The notes under the pieces: model-generated
Databases searched by the model: none
The model's input: the letters and a program-made list of their open reading frames with translations, nothing else
Told to the model about the DNA's origin: nothing
Source: Rhodococcoides trifolii
GTDB lineage: Bacteria; Actinomycetota; Actinomycetes; Mycobacteriales; Mycobacteriaceae
Assembly (NCBI RefSeq): GCF_014635345.1
Contig: NZ_BMCU01000007.1
Span: forward strand, 1 to 64,000
Reading direction: 5' to 3'
DNA length: 64,000 nt
Part shown: positions 24,838 through 35,700 of the stretch, one piece after another
How positions within the stretch are numbered: the first letter of the stretch is position 1
How the letters are laid out: each line of letters starts with the position of its first letter
Translations under genes and position numbers: made by a program

Positions 24838-26604
24838 TCAGCATTGCGGCACGTTCACCGTCACCTTCGGTGTGTCGACCAGCGGCTGCACGGGCACGGT
24901 GGCCTCGCCCGCCACGGCCGGCTCCTCGACTTCCCACGTCACCGTCTGCGTCTCGCCGGGCGGAATCGTGAGGTAGATCGCGTTCACCGGATGGCCCAGC
25001 TCGGTACCGCTCTGCACTGTGAACCCCAGCTGCCCGTCGACGGTGACCTTGCCGATCTTCGCGCCCTGGGCGGCGTAAAGGTAGACGATCGATTCGTTGG
25101 TGCCGTACGGGGTGTCCGCGCGGAACGTACTGGCCACGTACGGCGGTAACCCGTTCGGATCCACGGCGTTGGTGAGCGTGGTGGTGACGGTGCTCTTCCG
25201 GGTCGGACCAGTGCAGGCCTCGGCGGTGTAGTCGATGGTCCGCTGGAGGTAGTAGTCGAGCTTGTTGCCGCCGGCGTTGTTGACCACCACGTCGGCGAAG
25301 GGGCCCGGTTCCGCGGACAACACGTGCCCCACCTTGGTTCCGCCCAGAATGTCCTGCTCGGCCGGATCGGCACTCCACACCGAGAGTCGACCCTCACTGG
25401 CGGCCCGGCCGACGGCCTCGGCGAGCTTTTGCGGATTCGACGACGCGGACGTGCTCATCTTGGTCACCACAGCCTCGGCGATGCTCTGCAAGTACGCCTT
25501 TCGGGCTGCGTTGTCGTCGGCGAACCGGGTGTACGCGGTCGAGAGGGTGATCTCGACGACATTGTCCGCCGTGATCGACTCCCCGCCGGGTAGCGTGACG
25601 GGCCCGGTGGCGCCGAGGATGTAGCTGAGCGCAATGGGGTCGGTTCCGATGGTGCCGCTGAGCTGCTCCCCGGTCTGCTGGCGCCACAGGTCGGACCAGA
25701 TCTGCCCCGCGTAGGGGAAGTGCGGGCTGGCGTTGGAGTTGCGGAAATCCGTCGTGGTGTTCCGGGCGCCCCACAGAGCGGCGTAGCCCGGTCCTAGGTC
25801 GATGGGCGCCTGGCCGTATTCGAGATCACTGTTCGGGCCGAGGTCTCGAACGGAAATAGCGCCGTTGTTCGCGTCGACGATTCCGAAAGCGCCGAGCAAT
25901 CCACCCGTTCCGCGAGCCTCGGCATTTGTTTGGAACGCCAGGAAATAACTCCGATTACCGTTCTCGCCCATCATCGAAGGCAGAAGCTTGCTTGCGAGAT
26001 AAGTGTTGGTGAGGAGCCCGGACAATTCGTGAGTTTGGTTCTGCAACTTGATTCGCGCGTCGTTCACCGTCGACAGGTACGAAGATTCTCCGATGTTCTG
26101 TGCGGCGAGGTCGAGATCGGTTGCTGCGGTCGACGTTTGCTCCAGAACCGGCTGCGCGTCTCGAAGCGGCTGCAGATTCACCCGGCCCGCTCCGTCGACG
26201 AGCCCTCGCGGGGACACACCCGAGCCGGCGTCGGCGGCGGGAACCAGCACGTCGGTTGCCAATCCGCCTACGACGTCGGTGATCTGCGAAACGGTGTCGA
26301 ACGGGCTGCCCACGAACGGAATCGCCGAGGCAATGGTGAAGGGAATGGAATCGGTGTTGCTCTTGGCGTCGTCGGCGTTCTTCTTCGCGTCGGCAGCGGC
26401 CTGCTGCGCTGCCGGGATGTCGCCGCCCAGTAGCGAATTCTTGGCTTTCTCGGCGGCGTCGCGGGTAGCGGTCAGGCTTTTCTGCGCCGAATAGGCGTTG
26501 TATCCCAACCAGGCAACGAAAGCAATCAGCAAGATCAGAACCACCCCGATTCCGATCAGGACAGGCTTTTTTCTACTGCGCTTACCGATTGTGCTCTGGG
26601 TCAT
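24838..26604 (-). CDS. DUF4012 membrane-anchored protein
   Basis: A 588-residue protein with one N-terminal membrane segment (VLIGIGVVLILLIAFVAWLG) and a large outside part. An alanine-rich helical stretch (residues 35-75) resembles a coiled coil. It is followed by the DUF4012 domain, seen in NRSYFLAFQTNAEARGTGG, GPGYAALWG and SPHFPYAGQIWSDLW. The function of this family is unknown; in actinobacteria it is often seen near surface-glycan genes. ATG 26604 has GGGGGAG ten bases upstream; ATG 26628 is an alternative. It diverges from the peptide synthetase gene. Confidence 0.75.
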   Translation of the reverse strand: MTQSTIGKRSRKKPVLIGIGVVLILLIAFVAWLGYNAYSAQKSLTATRDAAEKAKNSLLGGDIPAAQQAAADAKKNADDAKSNTDSIPFTIASAIPFVGSPFDTVSQITDVVGGLATDVLVPAADAGSGVSPRGLVDGAGRVNLQPLRDAQPVLEQTSTAATDLDLAAQNIGESSYLSTVNDARIKLQNQTHELSGLLTNTYLASKLLPSMMGENGNRSYFLAFQTNAEARGTGGLLGAFGIVDANNGAISVRDLGPNSDLEYGQAPIDLGPGYAALWGARNTTTDFRNSNASPHFPYAGQIWSDLWRQQTGEQLSGTIGTDPIALSYILGATGPVTLPGGESITADNVVEITLSTAYTRFADDNAARKAYLQSIAEAVVTKMSTSASSNPQKLAEAVGRAASEGRLSVWSADPAEQDILGGTKVGHVLSAEPGPFADVVVNNAGGNKLDYYLQRTIDYTAEACTGPTRKSTVTTTLTNAVDPNGLPPYVASTFRADTPYGTNESIVYLYAAQGAKIGKVTVDGQLGFTVQSGTELGHPVNAIYLTIPPGETQTVTWEVEEPAVAGEATVPVQPLVDTPKVTVNVPQC

Positions 26605-26787
26605 CGACCGATCACTCCCCCTCGACATTCGTCCACTGACGCGTTCATGTGCAAACCCGTGTATCGACGTCGAGTGGAGACCGACGGCGCGGACCATTAG
26701 CGTAAGTGCAAAGAGACCGGAAACTCTTGCTGGACGCATGCTCGGGGCTGGGCCGTAGGAGAACGCGGTTGAAGAAGGAGGTCGGTG

Positions 26788-29700
26788 GTGACGAACAGCG
26801 CCGTACCTGCCACCGCCTTCCCACTCTCGCCCGCACAGCTCAGCATCTGGGTGGCTCAGAAATTGGCGCCGTCCGTTCCCTTCACCGTCGCCCAATACGT
26901 CGACATCACCGGCCCCTTAGATCCCGAACTTCTGATCGCCGCGACCGACATCGCGTGCCGTCGGCTCGAGTCGCCCGCGATTCGTCTCACCGAGGTGGAC
27001 GGGCAGCCGTTCCAGTGGATCGACTGGGACGTTCCCTACGCGATGGAGTACCGCGACTTCCGCGGTGAGCCCGATCCTGTGGCGGCAGCGCGCGCGTACA
27101 TGGACGCCTCGCACCGTCGGCCCGTCGACATGAACAACGACCAGCTCATCGTCAGCGAGATCATGCAGGTGGGGGAGCAACGCTGGTTCTGGTACAGCCG
27201 CGCGCACCACGTGGTGATGGACGGTCTGGGCGCCATCTCCGTGCAGGAACGCACCGCGAGCGTCTACACCGCCCTGCTCACCGACACCACACCGCCGAAG
27301 ACGCGCGCCCTCGGTGTGCGCAAGATCTACGAATACGAAGAGGCGTACGGCACCTCGACGCGGTACGTCAGCGATCGTGAGCACTGGATCGGCCGGCTCG
27401 TGGACCTGCCGGACGCGCGACGCCTCTCCGGTAGCGTCACCGCACCCTCACAGGCCGCCATCACGGTCGGGTCCGATCTACCGCCCGATGTCGCCGCCGC
27501 CATGGCAGACGTTGCGCACCACTACAATTCGTCGGACGTCCCGGTGGTGCTGGCCGCGTTCGCAGTGTACTTCGGGCGCATGACCGACTCCGACGACGTG
27601 GTGTTGTCGCTGCCCGTGTCCGGTCGCACGACGACCATGCTGCGGGAGTCCTCCGGCATGATGTCCAACGTCGTACCGCTGCGCATCACCCTCGATCCGG
27701 CGGTCACCACCTCCGACCTGCTCCAGCAGGTGCAGGTGGAACTGACCGGCGCCCTTCGGCATCAGCGATTCCGTGTAGAAGACATGCAGCGCGAGCTCGA
27801 CGCCGGGTTCGTCGGCAGCACGTCCGGTGGCCGTGGAGCGTTCGGGCCGACCGTGAACATCATGATGTTCGACAGCGAGATTCGGCTCGGCGACGTGATC
27901 GGTGAATACCGCATCCTCTCGAGCGGGCCGATCGACGATCTCATGGTGAATCTGTACCCCGGGGTGGCCGGCAGCAGCACCCGTGTCGATTTCCTCGGCA
28001 ACCCCGGCATGTACACCGCGGCCGAGTTGCAGGGCCATCACGGACGATTCCTGGCGCTCCTGCGCTCGATCGTCACCGCGCCCGAAGGCACCCCGATCGC
28101 CGAGCTCGACATCACCACCGACGCCGAACGACGTGAGCTGCTCGCGGCGCGTACCAGCCCGGCGGCCGAGCCGATGGTGATGTACGACCTTCTGCGGGAC
28201 GCACCACGGCGCGATCTGAACGCACCCGTCAATCAGCTTGCGCGAGAACTGATCAGCCGAGGTCTCGGCGCCGAGGACCGAGTGGCCGTCGCGATACCGA
28301 GGTCGCCCGCGTCCGTGACCGCGATCTGGGCCGTGACCGGCGCGGGGGCGTCCTTCGTCCCGGTCGATCCGGCCGACCCCCGGTGCGTCGACGTGCTGAC
28401 CGACTCGGCCGTGTCGGTGGGTCTGATCGACCGTTCCGGGCTCGACACGTTGGCGCGCAACGACATCGACTGGATCGTGGTCGACGACCCGCAGACCGTC
28501 TCGGCGGTGTCGGCCAGATCGGACCGACCGATCGACCCGGACGAGCGCGTGCGACCGGTCCACGTCGACAACGAGGCCTACTTGGTTCACACGTCCGGCT
28601 CGACGGGAACGCCGAAGGGCGTCAGCGTGACTCATTGCGGGCTGGCCGCGCTTGCCGATGAGGTGGTGAGCCGGTACGAGGTGTCCGCGTCGTCGCGCGT
28701 ATTGCACCTTGCCGCACCGGTGTTCGACGCCGCGATCCAGGAGATGCTGGCCGCGGTGACCGCCGGAGCAACGCTCGTCGTTGCGCCCCCGGACGTCACC
28801 GCAGGTCCGCTGCTCGGCGAATTCGTCGTGCGGGAACGCATCACACACCTGATCACTGCGCCGTCCGTCCTCGCGACGCTGGAACCCTTCCACCTCGACG
28901 GGGTCGAGGTGTTCGACGTCGGTGGTGAGGCGTGCCCGCCGGAGTTGGTCGAGCGCTTCGCCGCGGACAGTCGGTCGATGCTGAATGCGTACGGTCCGAC
29001 CGAGACGACCGTCCTCGCGACGTTGTCCGACCCGATGTGGCCGGACCAGCCCGTCGTCATCGGGTCACCGTTGCGCGGTGTCCGCACCCTCGTACTCGAC
29101 CACCGGCTGCGCCCCGTGCCGCCCGGTGGCATCGGTGAGCTCTACATCGGAGGCGACGGAGTCGCCCGCGGTTACCGCTCCGCGCCGGGCACCACTGCGG
29201 CTCGATTCGTGCCCGACCCCGCGGTTCCGGGTGCTCGCCTGTACCGGTCCGGCGACCTGGTCCGGTGGATCGCCGACGCTGCACCGCGCGGAGCGCACAG
29301 TGCCGCTCGTGCCTCCGGGTCTCTGGAGTATCTCGGCCGCACCGACTTCCAGGTTCAGATCAACGGTCGACGGGTCGAGCTCGGGGAGGTCGAATCGGCG
29401 TTGCGCGCCCATCCCGGCGTTCGCGACGCCGTCGTCGTCCGGCGCGACGGTGACCCGACGTCGGCCGGCTTCCGGCCCGCCCGCCTCACCGGATACGTGG
29501 TCGGTGGCGTCGACTCCGCCGATGTACTGGCCCTGGCCCGAGAGCGACTGCCGCAGTACATGGTGCCGACCACGGTGGTGGTTCTGGACGCGATGCCGCT
29601 GACGCCGGGCGGAAAGATCGACAGACGTGCACTGCCCCAGCCCGAGCGTGCGACCGTCACCGTGTACGACGAGCCGCGAACCCACACCGAATGGACTGTG

Positions 29701-32700
29701 GCCGAGATCGTTTCGGAGGTTCTGGGTGTCGAGAAGGTGGGGCGCGACAACGACTTCTTCGAGCTGGGCGGTGACTCGCTGAGCGCGACGCGGGTGCTCG
29801 CGCGGATCAACGCCGAACTGGATTCTTCGGTTACGCTGCCGGCGTTGTTCGAGGCGCCTACCGTCGCAGCTCTCGCCGACGCGGCCGACGCGGCCATCGG
29901 GCCGCCTTCCGTCGACCGGCAGTCGATCTCCGACATCGTTGTGCGCGAACCCGTTCCGCTGTCGTACGGACAGCAGCGCATGTGGATCGTCAATCAGGTC
30001 GACACCACCTCGGCGGCATACAACCTGCCGATCGCGGTCCGGTTGGGCGTGGCGGCGGACGCCGGCGTTCTGGTCGACGCGCTTCGCGATGTCGTCGGAC
30101 GCCACGACGCGCTGCGCACCTACTATCCGGACAGCGACACCGGTCCGCACCAGGTGGTGCGGACCGTCGACGAGGTCATGCCCCGGTTGCGAACCGAGAC
30201 GATCCAACCGGGCGCTGTCGATGCAGCTCTCGCCTCGGCTGCGTCGTCGTGGTTCGACGTCGCGCGGACCGTTCCGCTGAAGATCAGACTGCTCGGTGTC
30301 ACCACCGGCGAGCTGGTCGTGGTCATCGTCGCTCACCACATCAACGCCGACGGCTGGTCGGTCGGCCCGCTCACGCGGGACCTGCTCATCGCGTACTCCG
30401 CGCGCCTGGAAGGCAAACCGCCGCAGTGGCATCCGCTCCCGGTGACGTACGCGCAGTATGCGGTGTGGGATCGAAACCGCGTCGACTCTCGGGTCGACGC
30501 CGGCCTCGAGTACTGGACCGACGCACTCGCCGAGTACACCGATCCTGCCGAACTTCCCGCCGACCGGCTTCGGCCCCGGTCGCAGTCCATGACGTCGGGT
30601 CATATCGATTTCGGCATCGACTCCGAGCTGTGGCGCAAGGTGCGCGCCCTCGCCCACGCGTCGGGTGCCACTCCGTTCATGGTCGTCCACGCTGCCGTCG
30701 CGGTCGTTCTCGCACGGCTCGGCGGACGAGCGCGCACCGTCGTCGGCACACCCGTCGCCGGACGCGGCGACGTGGCTCTCGACGACGTGGTCGGAATGTT
30801 CGTGGGGACAGTCCCTCTCGCGGTCACCGTCGACGGGTCCGGCTCCTTCGCCGACCTGCTGTCGACCGTGAAGACCGCGGACCTCGGCGCCGTCGCGCAC
30901 GCCGACGTCCCCTTCGAACGCGTCGTGTCCGCCCTGAATCAGGACGGACTCACCGACCGGCACTCCCTGTTCCAGGTGATGATCGCGTACGACAACGCAC
31001 CGCGATCGCCCTCCGCCACCGCATCCATGCCCTTCACCGTGATGCCGATCGACACCGGCGCAACCGAATACGATCTGGCGCTCGAATTCGCCGACGACGC
31101 GGGTACCGTCGTCGGCCGAATCGTGTACGCGACAGACCTGTACGACCGTGGGACCGTCGAGAACTTCGCCGAGCTCGTCCGAGGTGTGCTCTCGGCGGGC
31201 ACGACGAATCCCGATGTCGGCGTGGACGTCATCGACCTCGCGCCGCACACCGTCGCGGCCGTTCCGGGCCCGGTGACGGGGACGCTGCTCGACGTGTTCA
31301 CCGATCGCGGCGGCATCGCGATCGTCGACGAGTTCGGGGACACGCCGTACGCCGATCTCGACGGGCGCGCGTCCCGGTTGGCTCGGGTGCTCATCGACCG
31401 CGGAGCCGTCGCCGATTCGGTTGTGGCGCTCTCGCTTCCGCGCTCCGTCGACTACATCGTCGCGGTATGGGCGGTGGTGAAGTCCGGTGCCGCGTTCATG
31501 CCGGTCGATCCTCGTCACCCGCCCGAACGCCGCCGCGCGATGCTGCGCGATGTCCGGCTCGGTATCGGCGCGGGATCCGAGCCCGACGTCGAATGGCTCG
31601 ATCCGTCCGCCGGACGAGGTCTGGCGCCCTACGCGTTGACCGACGCCGACAGGGCGCATCCGGTGCGCCCGCACAACGCCGCGTACGTGGTGCACACGTC
31701 CGGATCGACGGGCGACCCGAAACCCGTGACGGTCACGCACGGCTCGGTCGCCGAGCTGGCCCGACTCATGCCGCCGCGATACGGAGTCACCCGGCGATCG
31801 CGAGTGCTGCACGGATACTCCCCGAACTTCGACGCGGCCGTCCTCGAAACAGTCCTCGCGTTCGCCACCGGCGCGACCATGGTGATCGCCCCGCCCGACC
31901 TCGTCGGCGGCGAGGAGATGGCGGCGTTCCTCACCGAACACGCTGTGACGCACTATCTCTCGACGCCCGCCATCTTGGCGACCGTGCCGCCCGTCGCGAG
32001 CGTGCGGACCGTGGCGGTGGGAGGCGAAGCCCTTCCGCAGTCGGTGGTCGACCGGTGGTCTCCCGGCCGCACCATGCTGAACGCGTACGGGCTCTCGGAG
32101 ACCACCGTGGTGTCGACTCTCTCCGACCCCCTGACCACCGACACGGCCGTCACCATCGGCCGTCCGATCGACTCGGTCGCGGCGACCGTCCTCGACGACC
32201 GTCTGCGCCCCGTGCCGCTCGGCGGTGTCGGCGAGCTGTACCTGGCCGGCCCCATGCTCGCCCGCGGATACGGAACCCTCGCCCGCGAGAGCGCGGCCCG
32301 CTTCGTTGCCGCCGACGGCGGCGAGCGCCGGTACCGAACCGGTGACCGTGTGCGGCTGCGCCACGACGGGCAGCTGATGTACCTGGGCCGCAACGATCTA
32401 CAGGTGCAGCTACGAGGCCAGCGCCTCGAACTCGGCGAGGTCGAGGCCACGCTGCGCGCCCATCCCGGTGTGATCGACGCCGTTGCGGACGTGCGAGACG
32501 GACACGTCGTCGCCTGGGTGTCCGGCACGGTGGATGCCGACGAGGCCCGCGCGTGGCAGGCCGCGCGCGTCCCGTCGTGGGCCGTCGCGTCGCGCGTGGT
32601 GGTGCTCGAGGCACTGCCGAGAACGACGAACGGCAAGATCGACCGACGCGCGTTGACGGACACCCTCCCGGCTCCCGCGTCGCCCCACGAGCCGACCCGC

Positions 32701-35700
32701 ACGCTCGACGAGGATGTCGTGTCGGCCGTCTTCGCAGCCGTACTCGACACGGAGTCCGTCGGTGCGACGAGCAGCTTCTTCGAACTCGGGGGAGACTCGC
32801 TGACGGCCACCCGGGCTGCGTCACGTCTGAGTGTGGCTCTCGGGCTGACGGTTCCGGTTCGTCTGCTGTTCGAGAACCCCACCCCGCGCACACTCGCCGC
32901 GGCCACCGGGGCGCTGTCCGAGCGCTTCGTTCCGCTGCCTCCGGTCACGCACACCCCGACGTTCGGGCCCATGCCGCTCTCGTCGGCCGAGCGGCGAATG
33001 TGGTTGCAGAGCAGGATCGATCCAGGGTCGGGCGCGCACAACGTCGCGTTCCGCATCGACGTCCCGCGATCGACGGATCTGCACGTTCTCCGGATGGCGA
33101 TCGTGGACGTGGTGGATCGCCACCGTCCCCTCCGCACCGTCTACCCGGCGCAGAGTTCCGGGCCCGTCGCAGTCGACGTGTCGGCGCACACCGCGGTGCC
33201 GTTGCTGCGTCCGCGATTCGTGGCGACATCGGCCCTCGAGAACGCGATTCGTGACATCACCGGCACCGGGTTCGATCTGACGCGCGAGGTACCGCTGCGC
33301 ATCGAGCTGCTCGATTCGTCGTCGATGACCGGCAGCGACGACGACGAGTTGCTCATGGTCGTCGTCGTCCATCACATCGCCGTCGACGGCGGGTCGATCG
33401 CCCCCTTCGCGGTCGACGTGGAAACGGCCTACGAGGCGCGCTCACGTGGACGCGAACCCGAATTCACCCCGCTCGAAGTCGATTACGGGGACTACCGACT
33501 CTGGCAACGCGACGTCGTCTCGGCCACCTCGTCCGGCCAGCTCGAACACTGGACGCGGACACTGAAGGGATTGCCCGAGTACCTCGAGCTGCCGACGGGA
33601 TCACCCTCGAGAGACGAGTCGTCGGCGCCTGTTCGTTTTCACATAGACGCAGCAACCCGGGCGTCGCTGCGGTCGTTCGCGCACGCACACGGCGCTACGC
33701 AGTTCGTCGTTCTGCACGCGGCGCTCGCGATCCTGCTCGCCGAGTTGGGAGGAACCTCCGACATCGCGATCGGTACTCCCGTCGGCGGACGCGTCGATCC
33801 GCTGTTCGACCCGCTGGTCGGCATGTTCGTGGGGACCCTGGCGCTGCGCACCGAGGTGACGCCGTCGACGTCGTGGACGGATTTCGTCACCGAGGTGCGT
33901 GACCGAGACCTCGATGCCTTTGCGCACCAAAACGTTCCGTTCGAGGACGTCGTCGACGCGCTCGACCCCGCTCGCACTGCGGACAGCCACCCGTTCTTCC
34001 AGGTGCTGCTCGCCGTCCAGAACATCGAAGCCCCCACGTTGCGGCTCGGCGAGTACGAGGTGCAGGCCGAGCAGCTCGACGTGGACGACGTTCAGTTCGA
34101 TCTCGAGTTCGTGCTCGCCGATTCGGACGACGGTATCGACGGCATGCTCGGGTACTCCTCGCGGCGATTCTCCCGCGCGACCGTGGCATCGATGGCAGAA
34201 CGTTTCGGACGCGTACTGCGCACGGTCGCAGCCGATCCCACCATCGCGATCGGTGACGTCGACGTACTGACGTCCGCCGAGCGGCGGGTCAGCCGCGGCG
34301 GTGGGGGAGCCGCTGCCGCCACCGCAGTCACACTGGGTGAACTGTTGCGCAGCGCGGTGGCCATCGCTCCGCACGCCACCGCGGTCGTCGGCGAACGACG
34401 CACGCTGACCTATGCGCAGCTCGACGTCCTCTCGGACCGTCTCTCGCGCAGGCTGATCGAGCACGGCGCCGGACCCGGCCGCATCGTGGCGATCGCGTTG
34501 CCTCGATCGGTCGAATACGTGGTCGCGATGTGGGCGGCGGCCAAGGCAGGATCGGGGTTCCTGCCGATCGACCCTTCGTACCCGGTCGGACGCATCACCG
34601 ACATGCTCACCGAGGTCGATCCCGTGGTGGGGGTGACGGACGTGCTGAACCTTCCCCTCGTCGGCGCGATCGGGACCTGGGTGGACTACGGTTCGGCGCT
34701 CCCGGATTCGGCGTATCGGTCGGGTGACACCACCGCCTACAGCACGTACTACGCGCCGCCGCATCTCGACGACGCCGCCTACGTCATCTACACCTCCGGA
34801 TCCACGGGCACCCCGAAAGGTGTTCGCGTGACGCACCGCGGATTAGCGGATCTGGTTGCCGCACAACGTGAGCGTTTCGGTGTGACACCTCAGTCGCGGG
34901 TGTTGCAGTTCGCGTCCCCCAGCTTCGACGCGTCGGTCTTCGAGATGCTGCTGGGGTTCGGGTCCGGTGCCGCCGTGGTGGTGGTGCCGGGGGGCGTCTA
35001 CGCCGGCCGCGAACTCGAGTCCGTGCTCGTCGAGAACAACGTCACGCACGTGTGTCTGACGCCCTCGGTGCTCCAGTCCACCGACCCGGCCGCCGTGCCG
35101 GGGGTGCGCACGGTGATCATGGCCGGCGAGCCGAGCAACTCCGCGCTCGTGGGCCGGTGGTCGCTCGGCCGCGACGTCTACGACGCGTACGGGCCCACCG
35201 AAACCACCATCATGGCAACGTGTTCGACGCGTCTGCATCCCGGTGATCCCGCGACGATCGGTGCCCCGACGCTCGGGTTGGACGCGATGGTTCTCGACTC
35301 CCGGTTGCGACTGGTGCCGAACGGAGTCGTCGGAGAGCTGTACCTCGCGGGGTCTGCGCTGGCGGAGGGATACGTATCGCGGCCGGGATCGACGGCCGAG
35401 CGCTTCGTACCGAACGTGCTCGGCGAACCCGGTACACGGATGTACCGCACCGGAGACTTGGTGCGCTGGAACGATTCCGGGGACACCGGATCTCTCGGAT
35501 TTCCGATGTCGCTCGAATTCCTGGGGCGGGCCGACACCCAGATCAAGATTCGTGGGCACCGAGTCGAACTCGCGGAAGTCGAGGCGGCGCTCCTGCGGCA
35601 CCCCGGAGTCCACCAGGTCACCGTGACCGGCCGATACTCGGCGGGCGGCGCACCCGCGTTGGCTGCGTACATCGTCGGGCCCGCATCGCCCTCCGAGGTT

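Noticed and set aside
29982..32345. A 787-codon plus-strand frame inside the synthetase
   Set aside because: Out-of-frame reading of the same gene with an arginine-dominated composition and no recognisable domain.
29065..32364. A 1099-codon open frame antisense to the peptide synthetase
   Set aside because: High-GC shadow of the synthetase gene. It has no family motif, is rich in Arg, His and Gly, and the opposite strand has clear NRPS motifs throughout.
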